A DNA stretch of 64,000 bases from Pseudosulfitobacter koreensis (GCF_024733015.1 NZ_JANKJG010000012.1:80547-144546), one strand, 5' to 3'; numbered from the stretch's first letter, positions 45,231-55,091 are shown. Translations and numbers: made by a program. Notes: generated from the sequence alone by a model not told the origin.

Positions 45231-45890
45231 CACCTAGATCTGCTTCAGCAGCGTCATGTCGATGCAGGCCTTGTCCAAAGCAGCGTCAACGAGGTGTTGC
45301 AAACCGCAGATACAGCAATGGAAAAAATCGAACGATCGGGCGAACACCTGCTCTTCCTTGTTAACCAGTTGCTCGACTACGCCAAGATGGAGACAGGTCG
45401 GCTCGAGGTCGATCCAGAGATTTGTGACGTGCGAGAGGTCCTTGAGCCTGTCGTCGAGCAGATGAGAGTTCTTACAGAACAAAAGGACTTACAGCTGGAG
45501 ATGCGGATACCGCCCTGCCTCATGTTGGCCGACGTGACGCGCACACGGCAGATCCTCATCAATCTGATGGGGAACGCCATCAAGTTTACAGATTCAGGCA
45601 AGGTTGCTGTCGTCGTCACCGAAACAGAAGACAAGGTTCACATAGATGTAAGCGACACTGGAGCAGGAATTGAGCCAGGTGAACTCGAAAAGATCTTTGA
45701 AGCGTTCCACCAAGCCGATCTCACGCTTTCCCGGAGCGCCGCCGGGACCGGCTTGGGCCTGTCTGTTGCGAAAGAACTTGCCCGCCTCGAAGGCGGAACC
45801 ATCCGCGTGCGCAGCGAGGTCGGAGTTGGCAGTACCTTCACCCTTTCGCTGCCAAGAGAGACGCCGCCTGTCTTGGAAAAGGCCGCTTGA
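45231..45890 (+). pseudogene. histidine kinase C-terminal fragment
   Basis: Directly after the preceding stop, the same frame continues with a kinase fragment but without a usable start. It contains the second HisKA helix (SGEHLLFLVNQLLDYAKMETG) and a complete HATPase_c domain: N-box NLMGNAIKFTD, G1 DTGAGIEPGELEKIFEAFHQ, G2 GTGLGLSVAKEL. Sensor domains and the phospho-accepting His are missing. The rest of the gene is not in the window. Confidence 0.75.
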
Positions 45891-46441
45891 TACTGGGTGC
45901 CAGATCTCAGCACCGAGAGGCTTGGTTCTTGATGCTGAAGGTATGACGGAAAGCTTCGTTGCTGCTTTCATGTCAAAAAAACTTTCGGGGGCAGCTCGGA
46001 GCGTATGTTTTCTTCCGAGGGCCCGTTTTACTTTGCACCCGCAGCGAAGGGTAGCGCTCCGCCCTTGGTGCAGGTCGGCACGAACGGCCCAGACCGGACC
46101 TTCGCCAAGATGGTCATCTCTGCAGCTCAGTTTCCCCAGAGCGGTCTTTCGGGGCACTTTACAGCATTAGACTGTCGAGTTTCTCATCGAATTGACCCTT
46201 CTTTTCATTCGACGCTGACCCTCCTGCAGCATTCTATCTCACGGAAAGCTTACGGAACTATTTGCAGCCAGTGGGCCACTGCATCGCGGAAAGCTGGGTC
46301 AATTTCTTGCATAATTCAACAGACTGGTCATGCTGCTTAGTGTCGCGACGAAAAATGCCTAAATCACCTGTAAAGCCTGTATTGCAGCTGGTCGAACGAG
46401 TCCCCCAAGCGGAAAACGTCGCCCTGACGAGGGGATAAAAC
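45891..46441. other. 551-nt stretch without a supported gene
   Basis: Follows the kinase fragment. Short open frames on both strands show no motifs or ribosome sites. No repeat or RNA gene recognised. Probably debris or the regulatory space behind the minus-strand TRAP operon. Confidence 0.4.
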
Positions 46442-47377
46442 TCACCCTAGCGTCTGCGCGATGTGCCAACCTGCGGCAAGATCCTGAACGATCAGGCCGT
46501 GGGACTTATACCCCGTGATCTGCGACGCGTCCGCGCGACCGGGCGCGTCGCCTGCCAGAACCATGCCCAGTTCCGTCACCACATAGTCATCGCCTATGAC
46601 CCCGGCCGCCCTGGCCTCGAGGATCTCGCCAGATTCGCGGCCTGAGCTTTCCAGCGCGTCGGTGAACATGGCCAAACGTGCAACCCCGGCATCGTCGATC
46701 TCGCGTGCGTCGGCCAGGCTGGCCCCGACCAAGTTGACGTGCTGGCCCGGTTCAAGCGCCGCACCGGGCAGGAACGCGGTGCTTGCGGATGTGGCGGTGG
46801 TGATCACGTGGGCACCGGCGATCGCCTCCCCAAGGTCCTCGACGACGCGCATGGGCGCATCGGGGAAATGTGCGGCAAGCGCGCGGGCCGCTTCGGGCCG
46901 ACGCGCCCAAAGACGGATTTCCTGCGGCGCAAAGCATTGCAGGATGCCCTGCAGGTGCAGTTCGGCCTGCTCTCCCGCGCCGCAGATGGTGAAGATTTCG
47001 GGGTCGGGCCGGGCCAGCGTCTTCGTGGCCAGCATCGACACGGCAGCGGTGCGCAGGGCCGTCAGCGCGTCGGCCTCGATCGCGGCGACGGGTCTACCCA
47101 TCTCGCTCTCAAACAGCAGCACAAACCCCTGATGGCTGGACAGCCCGTGTTTCGGCGCGTCCGGGAACAGGCTGAGCACCTTGGCCCCGTGCATCGGCGG
47201 ATTGCGCAACGCGCCGTACATAAGGCCCATCCGACCCGCGTCGCTGACCGGAATGGCAAAGCGCGGCGGGTGCAAGGCATGGCGAGCCGAAACGTCGCGC
47301 ATGGCACTGTCCATCACGGGCACCAGTTCGGCCACGGTGATGCGCCCCAGAACCTGATCTGCAGTAATGACTTTCAT
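46442..47377 (-). CDS. ornithine cyclodeaminase / mu-crystallin family protein
   Basis: 311-residue NAD(P)-dependent enzyme. Substrate arginine region PPRFAIPVSDAGRMGLMYGAL, LTALRTAAVSMLATKTLARP, nucleotide-binding FTICGAGEQAELHLQGIL and the later HVNLVGASLADAREID are typical of the OCD family, which includes ketimine reductases, alanine dehydrogenases and true cyclodeaminases. ATG 47377 overlaps the stop of the TRAP small permease (ATGA). Last gene of the TRAP operon, so it probably acts on the imported amino-acid-like compound. Confidence 0.87.
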   Translation of the reverse strand: MKVITADQVLGRITVAELVPVMDSAMRDVSARHALHPPRFAIPVSDAGRMGLMYGALRNPPMHGAKVLSLFPDAPKHGLSSHQGFVLLFESEMGRPVAAIEADALTALRTAAVSMLATKTLARPDPEIFTICGAGEQAELHLQGILQCFAPQEIRLWARRPEAARALAAHFPDAPMRVVEDLGEAIAGAHVITTATSASTAFLPGAALEPGQHVNLVGASLADAREIDDAGVARLAMFTDALESSGRESGEILEARAAGVIGDDYVVTELGMVLAGDAPGRADASQITGYKSHGLIVQDLAAGWHIAQTLG

Positions 47378-47889
47378 CAGACCGAGCCTTTCGGTGACGC
47401 GAAGGGGCCGGTGACCCGCGCCGCGCAATGGATCATGATGACAAGGCATGTGACCGGAATAACGGCACCGACCAGCGCCATGTTCAGCCCCAGACCGGGC
47501 GAATTACGCCCCATGCCCCGCCAGAGAAAACCGCGTTCGATGTTCCAGCCCGGTCCGAAGACCGAATAGTGCAGCATCGGCAGCAGAAAGATGAGGACGG
47601 CAAGGGCGAGCATCGCGCGCCCCAGCCATTGACGTTTTGCGGAAGATGCGGACGTGACCGACAGGATCACGGGATCAAGCCCGCGTCGGAACGCGCAGGT
47701 GGCACCCAGCAGGCCGCTCCAGACCATGAGATACCGCGCCAGTTCCTCGGTCCAGGCAAAGGGGCTTTGCATGCCATAACGCACTGCCACCTGAAGCAGG
47801 ATCACCAGCGCGATCCCGATCATCCCGACCTTGGCAAGCGCAAGGCAGACCCTGTCCAGCCCTGCGCTCAACTGCTCGATCCGCCGCAT
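47377..47889 (-). CDS. TRAP transporter small permease (DctQ-type)
   Basis: 170 residues with four hydrophobic helices (IGIALVILLQVAVRY; MVWSGLLGATCAF; LALAVLIFLLPMLHY; VGAVIPVTCLVIMIHC) and the family motif FAWTEELARYLMVWSG. Partners with the DctM and DctP proteins of the same operon in Na+-driven uptake. Confidence 0.9.
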   Translation of the reverse strand: MRRIEQLSAGLDRVCLALAKVGMIGIALVILLQVAVRYGMQSPFAWTEELARYLMVWSGLLGATCAFRRGLDPVILSVTSASSAKRQWLGRAMLALAVLIFLLPMLHYSVFGPGWNIERGFLWRGMGRNSPGLGLNMALVGAVIPVTCLVIMIHCAARVTGPFASPKGSV

Positions 47890-47892
47890 CCG

Positions 47893-48885
47893 TTACTCCT
47901 TGGACGCGTCGGCAAGAGCCTGCATCTCGGCGACCGATCCTGCGGGCATCAGCGTGTCCCAAGCCTCTTGGCTGCGGCGCTTGAATTCGGCCAGTGCCGC
48001 GTCGGATGGTGTGGTCACGGTGACGCCTGCCGCTTCCAGCTGCTCGATCTCGGTGGTTTCGGCGGCATAGGTCCATTCGCGGTTCTTGGCGTTGGCGGTC
48101 TCGACTGCTGTGTCAACCACGGCCTTGTCGTCATCCGACAGCCCGGCGTACCAGTCCGCCGACATCAGCGCGGCGCGAAACGGCGTGCCCGCCTTGAGGT
48201 CGGTAAAATGGGTCAGGAACTCCGTGTGCTTGAAGATCAGCGGCACGGCGGGCGGGTTGAAATAGCCGTCCACGATGCCCTGCTGCACGGCACCGGCGAA
48301 CTCCGGCATGTCGACGACGACACCTTGGGTGCCCCAGGCTTCGAACAGTTTCACCTGGTTGGCGTCGATGGCGCGCAGGCGCAGGTCGGTCAGGTCATCG
48401 ACCGAAGCCACGTCCTTGGCGTCGTTGAACAGGCCCATCTGCCCGCCAAGACCGGGCAAGCCCGCGACCTTGATCCCTTGGGCTTCCATGTTCTCGCGGA
48501 TACCGTCCAGCAGCGGGCTGTCGGTTTCCTGCGTGGCGCGGAAGAACTGTTTGGAATCCTCGAATACGTAGGGCGCGAGAAAGCCCAGGATGCGCGGATC
48601 GACCTGTGCGATCATCACGAAGTTGGTAACGCCAAACTGCAGCAGGCCTTGCGACAGCTGATCGACGATTTCGGCATCCTTGCCCAGACTGGCACCCGCA
48701 AAAACGGTGGCCTCCATCCCTCCATCGCGCAAGGCGGTGGCGAAGTCCTCGGCATAGACCCAGTCCGAGCATGCGGGTACGGCGGGACACTGGACCGCGA
48801 TGCGGACTTCTTGTGCCGCAGCCGGTGCGGCGATGGCCAGCCCAAGTGCAAGGCCGGGCAGAGTGTTGCGAAGTTTTGTAAACAT
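47893..48885 (-). CDS. TRAP transporter substrate-binding protein (DctP-type)
   Basis: 330 residues. Signal peptide ending AAPAAAQ; then the extracytoplasmic solute receptor fold with the conserved carboxylate-binding region DLTDLRLRAIDANQ and FAGAVQQGIVDGYFNPP. The cysteine pair CPAVPACSD near the N-terminus is unusual. Gap of 3 nt to the DctQ gene. Confidence 0.9.
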   Translation of the reverse strand: MFTKLRNTLPGLALGLAIAAPAAAQEVRIAVQCPAVPACSDWVYAEDFATALRDGGMEATVFAGASLGKDAEIVDQLSQGLLQFGVTNFVMIAQVDPRILGFLAPYVFEDSKQFFRATQETDSPLLDGIRENMEAQGIKVAGLPGLGGQMGLFNDAKDVASVDDLTDLRLRAIDANQVKLFEAWGTQGVVVDMPEFAGAVQQGIVDGYFNPPAVPLIFKHTEFLTHFTDLKAGTPFRAALMSADWYAGLSDDDKAVVDTAVETANAKNREWTYAAETTEIEQLEAAGVTVTTPSDAALAEFKRRSQEAWDTLMPAGSVAEMQALADASKE

Positions 48886-48913
48886 TGTGGATCTCCCTTT
48901 TTTGGTTGGTCTT

Positions 48914-50233
48914 TCAGTTTATCAGTCCGACCATGCGCGGCAGCGCAAGCGTCAGTTCAGGCACGAGGATCAGCAACACCAGCAGCGCCACCTGCACCCC
49001 GAGGAATGGCAGAACGGCAAGCGACAGGCGCAGATAGGGCACGCGGCTTGCGGCCGATACCACCATCAGGATCCCGCCGAACGGCGGCGAGATAAGGCCA
49101 AGTGTCAGGTTGAGACAGCTGACCACGCCCACATGAACGGGTTCTGCACCCGCGGCGATGGCCGCGGGGATCAGCACCGGAACCATCAGCACAAGCGCCA
49201 TGGTCACGTCCATCACCATGCCTGCGGCGAACATCACCAGGCTTGCGATCAGCAGATATCCGACCGCGCTCAGGTCCAGCGCGGTGACGGTCTCCGCGAT
49301 CACCTGCGGCAGTTGCATGATGCCGACGAGATAGCCAAAGATCGCGGCGGCAAAGAGGATCATGAAGATCGAACCGGTCAGCATCACCGCGCTTTCCACC
49401 GCGCGTGACCCTTCCGTCCAGACGTGGCGCAGCGCTTCGCGCGGGGTGCCACGGTCCATCATGCGGTAGACGAACACAAGAATGACGGTGATCGCGACCG
49501 CCAGCGCCGCAGCCTCGGTCGGGGTGACGACGCCAAAGACGATACCGCCCACGATGACCATCGGGATCAGCAGGGCAGGGACCGCACGCACAAGCGTGGG
49601 CCAGACGGGCGGAAGTTCCACGCCCGCCCCACCCGGATGATCCTCGCGCCTTGCCGCCCAGAAGTTGTAGCCAAAGAGAAACAGCGCCATCAGCAGGCCG
49701 GGCACGATGCCGCCCGCAAACATCGCAGCGACCGACACGTTCATCAGCGCCCCGTAGAAAATCATCACGATAGAGGGCGGGATGATCGGCCCTATGACGC
49801 AGCTTGCCGCCGTCAAGGCAGCGGCAAAATCCGCACGGTAGCCTCGGTCGACCATCGCGGGCACCAGCGTCTTGGTCGTCGCCGCCGCATCCGCAACAGC
49901 TGATCCCGAAATGCCTGCCAGAAAGACCGAGGCCGCGATATTGACATAGCCCAGCCCGCCCTTCAGCCGCCCGACCATCAGCATCGCAAGGTCGATCAGC
50001 GCACGGGTCACGCCGCCGCGCGTCATCAGTTCCCCTGCAAGGATGAACAGTGGCATCGACAGGAAGGTGAACACGTCAATCTGGCTGAAAATCCGCTGCG
50101 GCATGATGGCAAGGTAGTTGCCGTATCCCGTGGCGATGAACGCCAGCACGGCGGCCGAGCCCGCGATATAGCTGATCGCCACTCCGCCCGCGATCGCAAG
50201 GGCAATGAAACCGAGAATGAGAGCGAAGGGCAT
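48914..50233 (-). CDS. TRAP transporter large permease (DctM-type)
   Basis: 439 residues, about 12 helices. YLAIMPQRIFSQIDVFTFLSM, LFILAGELMTRGGV and LGLISPPFGGILMVVSAASR are DctM hallmarks. First gene of the minus-strand operon; divergent from the XRE-cupin regulator with a shared 75-nt control region. Confidence 0.92.
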   Translation of the reverse strand: MPFALILGFIALAIAGGVAISYIAGSAAVLAFIATGYGNYLAIMPQRIFSQIDVFTFLSMPLFILAGELMTRGGVTRALIDLAMLMVGRLKGGLGYVNIAASVFLAGISGSAVADAAATTKTLVPAMVDRGYRADFAAALTAASCVIGPIIPPSIVMIFYGALMNVSVAAMFAGGIVPGLLMALFLFGYNFWAARREDHPGGAGVELPPVWPTLVRAVPALLIPMVIVGGIVFGVVTPTEAAALAVAITVILVFVYRMMDRGTPREALRHVWTEGSRAVESAVMLTGSIFMILFAAAIFGYLVGIMQLPQVIAETVTALDLSAVGYLLIASLVMFAAGMVMDVTMALVLMVPVLIPAAIAAGAEPVHVGVVSCLNLTLGLISPPFGGILMVVSAASRVPYLRLSLAVLPFLGVQVALLVLLILVPELTLALPRMVGLIN

Positions 50234-50260
50234 ACTTGTACTCCTTGCCGGGATCGTCGC

Positions 50261-50300
50261 TTTCGTATACGCATTATGTCAAGGAAAATGTTTCGTATAG
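50261..50300. promoter_or_regulatory. direct repeat operator between dctM and XRE-cupin genes
   Basis: TTTCGTATA occurs twice (50261-50269 and 50291-50299) 30 nt apart, about three helical turns. The first copy extends to the palindrome CGTATACG (50264-50271). Placed between divergent genes, it is a likely binding site for the XRE-cupin regulator. Confidence 0.55.
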
Positions 50301-50308
50301 GAAATCTG

Positions 50309-50941
50309 ATGTCCGAAAGAACGGGCGACAAGGACACCGCGAAGGCCCTCAGCGCCTTTGGCCAGCGCGTGCGCGCCCTCCGGCAGGGCAAGGGGCTGAC
50401 CCTGCAACAGGTGGCGACGCGGGCGGGCATGGCAAGTTCGACCATCTCGAAGATCGAGAACTCGAACCTGTCGCCCACCTTCGACGGATTGCTGAAACTG
50501 GCGCGCGGGCTTGAAGTCGACCTGTCCACCCTGCTCGACACTGACGAGGGAACCACGGTGGCATCGCCGTCGCCTTCCGTCGGGCGGTTGGACGTCACCC
50601 GTGCGGCGACCCGCACCGGCCATGATGCCAAGACCTATATCTACGAACCGCTGGCAATGGGGCTCAAGCAAAAGCTGATCGACGCCACCTTCGTGGTGGT
50701 CAAGGCGCGTGACGTGACAGCCTTCGACCAACTGGTGTCCCATCCGGGCGAAGAGCTGATCTATGTGCTGTCGGGCGAGGTCGAACTGCACACGGCACTC
50801 TATGCGCCGATCCGGCTGGGGCCGGGCGACAGCGTTTATTACGACGCAGGTATGGGGCATGCGCTGATATCGGTCAGCGAGGACGACGCGACATTGTTGA
50901 ACATCGTGGCCGGTGGCGGCCTTATGGCACAGGAGGGGTGA
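50309..50941 (+). CDS. XRE family regulator with C-terminal cupin domain
   Basis: 210 residues. HTH_3 domain (FGQRVRALRQGKGLTLQQVA, AGMASSTISKIENSNLSPT; about residues 15-70) and a cupin sensor domain (SHPGEELIYVLSGEVELHT, LGPGDSVYYDAGMGHAL; about 120-205). Such proteins (SutR/PuuR type) control amino-acid or polyamine catabolism. ATG 50309 is preferred to 50276 because the direct-repeat operator would otherwise lie within the coding sequence. Followed closely by the amidase gene. Confidence 0.85.
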   Translation: MSERTGDKDTAKALSAFGQRVRALRQGKGLTLQQVATRAGMASSTISKIENSNLSPTFDGLLKLARGLEVDLSTLLDTDEGTTVASPSPSVGRLDVTRAATRTGHDAKTYIYEPLAMGLKQKLIDATFVVVKARDVTAFDQLVSHPGEELIYVLSGEVELHTALYAPIRLGPGDSVYYDAGMGHALISVSEDDATLLNIVAGGGLMAQEG

Positions 50942-50943
50942 AC

Positions 50944-52368
50944 ATGCTGACACGCGAGGAATGGATCGACCGGGACATGGTGGCGCTGGCCGCCTTGGTC
51001 GAACAGGGCGAGGTCAGCCCGCGCGACCTGCTGGAAACCGCGATCCGCGAAATCGAGGCGCAGAACCCGCGCGTGAATGCCGTTGTCGTCATGCAGTTCG
51101 AAGAGGCGCTTGCAGCGCTCGCGGCCCAAGAGGCTGCGGGGTACAGACCGCGTTTTCTCGGTATACCCTACCTGATCAAGGACCTGCACGCGCCGGTGAA
51201 GGGCCTGCCGCTCTCGAACGGCTCCGAACGGTTTCGCGGCACCGTCTTCGACTTTGACTCCACGCTTGTGGGACGGCTGCGTGCCGCCGGTTTCGGCTTT
51301 CTGGGACGCAGCGCCTCGCCCGAATTCGGGCTGACGCTGGAGACCGACAGTGCTGCCTGGGGCACGACACGGAATCCTTGGAACACGGATTTCGGGGCTG
51401 GCGGTTCCAGCGGTGGTGCCGGGGCAGCTGTCGCCTCGGGCATGATGCCCGCCGCCCATGCCACCGACAGCGCGGGGTCGATCCGCATTCCCGCCGCCTA
51501 CAACGGGCTGGTCGGGTTCAAGCCGAGCCGCGCGCTAAACCCCTTTGGCCCGCACCGGGGCGACCCGAACCACGGGATCAGCCACGAGCACGCCGTGACA
51601 GTCAGCGTGCGCGACAGTGCCGCGATCCTCGACGTGACGGCGGGGCCTGATACCGGCGCGCCTTACTTTACCCCCAGACCGGCAGAGCCATTCGAGACGC
51701 TGATCAACCGCGTGCCCGAAAAGCTGCGGATCGGGCTGGTGACGACACGCTTTGACGGCGCGCCCGTCGATCCGGTCTGCGCGGAGGCCGCCGCGATGAC
51801 GGGTCGTTTGCTGTCGGACCTGGGCCACGAAGTCGAAGAGGCGATGCCCGATTTCGACGTTCACGCCCTGACAGATGCGATGATCCGCGTGCTGCTCGCC
51901 TCGCTTGCGGGGCTGTTTCCCGGCGCGGGAGAGTTAAGCGACGCCGACCTTGCGGGGCTCGAGCCGATGACCCGCACCTCGCTGCGCTATTCGCGCACCG
52001 TGTCGCTGTCGGATCATTTCCAGCGGACCATAGTGATCAACCGCGAAGTGCGCCGCCTTGCTGCCTATTTCGATCGGTTCGACCTGATGATTACACCTGC
52101 GACATCCACCCCGCCACCGCCGCACAAATCGCTGCCGATGACGTCTACAGACCTCGACGCGTTTCTGGACAAGCTCTTCGCCATCAGCCCGTTTTCCGCC
52201 CCCTTCAACGCCAGCGGCATGCCTGCGATCGTCCTGCCGGTTCACCAGACACGAGAGGGCCTGCCGGTGGCGGCGCAGATTGTCGGGCGGCTGGCCGACG
52301 ATGCGCTGGTATTGCAGGCTGCGCGGCAGGTGGAAGAAGCGCTACCGTTTCGTCGGCGTCCGCTATAA
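50944..52368 (+). CDS. amidase (amidase signature family)
   Basis: 474-residue hydrolase of the Ser-cisSer-Lys class: Lys79 in YLIKDLHAPVKG, cis-Ser155 in GGSSGGAGAAVASG, nucleophile Ser179 in DSAGSIRIPAAYNGLVGFKPS. It releases ammonia from a carboxamide in the cytoplasm. AGGAGG sits seven bases before ATG 50944. Under the XRE-cupin gene and divergent from the TRAP/OCD operon, it may deamidate the compound that system imports. Confidence 0.9.
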   Translation: MLTREEWIDRDMVALAALVEQGEVSPRDLLETAIREIEAQNPRVNAVVVMQFEEALAALAAQEAAGYRPRFLGIPYLIKDLHAPVKGLPLSNGSERFRGTVFDFDSTLVGRLRAAGFGFLGRSASPEFGLTLETDSAAWGTTRNPWNTDFGAGGSSGGAGAAVASGMMPAAHATDSAGSIRIPAAYNGLVGFKPSRALNPFGPHRGDPNHGISHEHAVTVSVRDSAAILDVTAGPDTGAPYFTPRPAEPFETLINRVPEKLRIGLVTTRFDGAPVDPVCAEAAAMTGRLLSDLGHEVEEAMPDFDVHALTDAMIRVLLASLAGLFPGAGELSDADLAGLEPMTRTSLRYSRTVSLSDHFQRTIVINREVRRLAAYFDRFDLMITPATSTPPPPHKSLPMTSTDLDAFLDKLFAISPFSAPFNASGMPAIVLPVHQTREGLPVAAQIVGRLADDALVLQAARQVEEALPFRRRPL

Positions 52369-52602
52369 CGAAGTGAGCCACGAAGCGAACGGCCCTTAAC
52401 TGCCATTCGCCGTACCAAGCCACCGCTGCGGTGCAACCCGTCTTTGCGGACCTTCGCTGCAAGTGCAAATCCGAGCCTAAAGTGATGTGGCATTCTGCGG
52501 GACTGAGTGATGTCGCAAAATGGGTGCTGGATGCCTGATTTCAGATTAAGTGCTTAGGGCGAGCGACGCACCGGACACGTCGCTCAGCAGGCTTTCATCG
52601 CG

Positions 52603-53031
52603 TTACATTTGGAAGGCCACATGTCCGTCTTCGTCGATTGGCCATAGTGGGTTAAACGCGATTTCCCATACATGACCGTCCGGGTCCGCAATATATCCTC
52701 GGCGGCCGCCTTGGGGAGGCTCATCAGCTTCGCGAAGCACTACCGCCCCGGCGGCCACGAGCTGGTCGATGACAGTTTGAACATTGCTTTCTTTGGGCAC
52801 ATTGTGTGCAAGCGTTACAGCACCCGACCCCGATAGAACTTGCTGCTTCGTGTCGTCTTCAAGGGACGATTTTAGCCATGTTCCAAAGACAAAGCCGTTC
52901 ATCTGGTAGAAGGCGATTTCCGCGTTCTCGAAGACCGGGGTCCAGCCGAACCCCTTCTGATAGAACGCCTTCGATCTTTCGAGGTCGGATATTCCAAGTG
53001 TTACCACTGCGATCTGTTGCTGCATTTCCAT
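52603..53031 (-). CDS. VOC family protein (glyoxalase/dioxygenase fold)
   Basis: 142 residues of paired beta-alpha-beta-beta-beta units: VVTLGISDLERSKAFYQKGFGW, then FYQMNGFVFGTWL and the C-terminal GRRGYIADPDGHVWEIAFNP, typical of the lactoylglutathione-lyase-like branch. Only some metal ligands (Glu of WEIAFNP) are evident, and the substrate is unknown. Possibly involved in antibiotic or dicarbonyl detoxification. Confidence 0.82.
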   Translation of the reverse strand: MEMQQQIAVVTLGISDLERSKAFYQKGFGWTPVFENAEIAFYQMNGFVFGTWLKSSLEDDTKQQVLSGSGAVTLAHNVPKESNVQTVIDQLVAAGAVVLREADEPPQGGRRGYIADPDGHVWEIAFNPLWPIDEDGHVAFQM

Positions 53032-53410
53032 GTCCTTTGCTCGGCCCGCACGACATGTGCAGGCGTCTGGACCATGGGACGCAACTATCGGAACGCCGAT
53101 GCACGTAAGGACCCGCTTGGAATTGGGGGCCGGGCCAACCGCACCGACCTAACCTGTTTCTGGTCGTTACAGCATAATTGAACACCGCAGAACGTCAATC
53201 ATTTGAACGAACGACACCGGACCTTCGTGCATAATGCAGCATACGGTAACATTGGGCTCGATTTCGACTTTCGCCGCACATGCCACGAACGGCCGCTGTC
53301 GGACAAAAACCTGTGGTCACAATCCGCGGGCCAGAAACGGTCCTTTCCGCCGGTGACAAAAACGCATGAGTTTTTGCACATCCTGCACTGCAAAAAAGGT
53401 CAGGCATGGG
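53032..53410. other. 379-nt intergenic stretch
   Basis: Lies between the VOC gene and azoR on the minus strand. Short open frames on both strands lack ribosome sites and motifs. No hairpin terminator or repeat recognised. Confidence 0.4.
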
Positions 53411-54088
53411 CTACCCCACAGAGAAATTCTGTTCAGCGCCCTGTTCAGACCGCACAGCAAGATCGCGTGTTGCCTCTTTTGCCGCGATTACCGAACGGTC
53501 GTGTCGCGCGTCCTTGAACTCCTGATACTCGATCGCAATTGTTTCGATGTCTGCCGCATCAACACCAAGGTAATGTGCGCAGGCGGCGATTGCGGGGTCC
53601 AGCGCATTCATATGCGCGCGTGGCCCGCCGGGTTCAAACCCGAACTCGCCGCGCGATGACAGGACGACCAATTGCTTGCCCTTCAGGATCGGCTCAATCG
53701 GCACATCGCCGCGGGCCAGGTCGAAAGAAAAGGTCCGCCCGATCCGGGCGATGTGATCAATCCAACCCTTCAGGGCAGCGGGCATCCCGTAGTTGTACAT
53801 CGGTGCGCCCAGCACGATGATATCTGCGGCCTCGACCTCGTCGATCAGCCGGTCTGACAATGCCAGCCGCTCGGCCATCCAGTCTTCGCGGGCCTCAAGC
53901 GGTGTAAAAGCTGCATGGATAAACCGGTGATCAATCGCCGGAACCGGGTCTTTCCCGATGTCGCGGGTGATCACTTTGGCGTCCGGGTTGGCCGCCAGAA
54001 ATTCGGTCGTGAACAGTGTCGTCAGCATACGCGTTAACGAGCGGTCTTCCAGCTGTGCGCTGGCGTCAATACGAAGCAAGGTGGTCAT
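53411..54088 (-). CDS. azoR: FMN-dependent NADH-azoreductase / quinone reductase
   Basis: 225-residue flavodoxin-fold enzyme. LLRIDASAQLEDRSLTRMLT binds FMN phosphate, and VLGAPMYNYGMPAALKGWID is the hallmark FMN-ring loop. It reduces quinones and azo compounds by two electrons. AGGAGA sets ATG 54088. Divergent from a LysR gene with a 123-nt gap, the usual azoR-LysR arrangement, so the regulator probably responds to electrophiles. Confidence 0.92.
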   Translation of the reverse strand: MTTLLRIDASAQLEDRSLTRMLTTLFTTEFLAANPDAKVITRDIGKDPVPAIDHRFIHAAFTPLEAREDWMAERLALSDRLIDEVEAADIIVLGAPMYNYGMPAALKGWIDHIARIGRTFSFDLARGDVPIEPILKGKQLVVLSSRGEFGFEPGGPRAHMNALDPAIAACAHYLGVDAADIETIAIEYQEFKDARHDRSVIAAKEATRDLAVRSEQGAEQNFSVG

Positions 54089-54211
54089 GGCGTTCTCCTG
54101 GGTTGGGGCCGGTGTGGCCCCGTCGCAGCAGGAGGTAGCAATGGCCAAAACCTTTGGCCAAAGCGAATATTTCAGGCATAAGATGAATGAAATCCATCCT
54201 GCGGGACACCC

Positions 54212-55090
54212 ATGCGGAAACTGCCACCTTTACATGCCTTGCGCGCTTTCGAGGCTGCCGCCCGGCATCTGCATTTTGCCGACGCGGCAGAGGAACTGGG
54301 TCTGACGCCGACCGCGATCAGCCATCAGGTGCGGCAATTGGAAGAGATTTTGGGGGTGACATTGTTCCACCGCTTTCCCCGGCCCGTGCGTCTGACGGCC
54401 GCGGGGCAAAAGCTGTTTCCGGTGCTGCGTCAGGCGCTGGACCAGATTGCAGGCACAATCGACCAGCTGTCTGTTACCACAGCCGAGACTCCGCTGCGCC
54501 TCTCGGTGACCATGGCCTTTGCCAGCCGCTGGCTGATGGCGCGCCTGCCAGGTCTGCGTGCAGAAACGGGGCTGAAAATCACGGTAGAGGCTGCCGATTT
54601 GCCCGTCGACTTGCATGCGTCGGATATCGACATGGCAATCCGCTATGCGGGTCAGCCCGATGACCGGGCAGAATGGCACCGGCTGTTTGACGATGCGATT
54701 ATTCCGGTCTGTGCGCCGGATCTGGTGAACCTGTCGCTGACACCTGAGAGCATCATGGCGCTACCCTTGCTGGACTACCGTTGGAAATCCGCCTCGCAGA
54801 ATGCGCCCAACTGGCAACGCTGGCACGCCCGCGCCGCCGTCAGAGCATCTCTGCCTGCTGTGGCCCAGACCTTCTCCGAAGAGATCCACGCGATTGACGC
54901 CGCGGTGTCGGGGCAGGGCGCGGTGCTGGCCTCGCAGCTTCTGGTTGCGGATCTGCTCAACGCCGGTCAGCTCGTGCAACTTTCCGACATCGCCTTGCCG
55001 GGCCTGACCTATTGGGCGATGTTCCTGTCCACTCATCCGGATCAGGACAGGCTGACGCAACTGTTGGACTGGTTGCGCCAGCAAAGCTGA
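54212..55090 (+). CDS. LysR family transcriptional regulator (GcvA-like)
   Basis: 292 residues. HTH: LRAFEAAARHLHFADAAEEL, LTPTAISHQVRQLEEILGV (residues about 9-50), followed by the effector domain (LSVTMAFASRWLMARLPGL; DIDMAIRYAGQPDD). Divergent from azoR; convergent with the DUF1989 gene, whose stop is 1 nt away. Confidence 0.9.
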   Translation: MRKLPPLHALRAFEAAARHLHFADAAEELGLTPTAISHQVRQLEEILGVTLFHRFPRPVRLTAAGQKLFPVLRQALDQIAGTIDQLSVTTAETPLRLSVTMAFASRWLMARLPGLRAETGLKITVEAADLPVDLHASDIDMAIRYAGQPDDRAEWHRLFDDAIIPVCAPDLVNLSLTPESIMALPLLDYRWKSASQNAPNWQRWHARAAVRASLPAVAQTFSEEIHAIDAAVSGQGAVLASQLLVADLLNAGQLVQLSDIALPGLTYWAMFLSTHPDQDRLTQLLDWLRQQS

Positions 55091-55091
55091 A

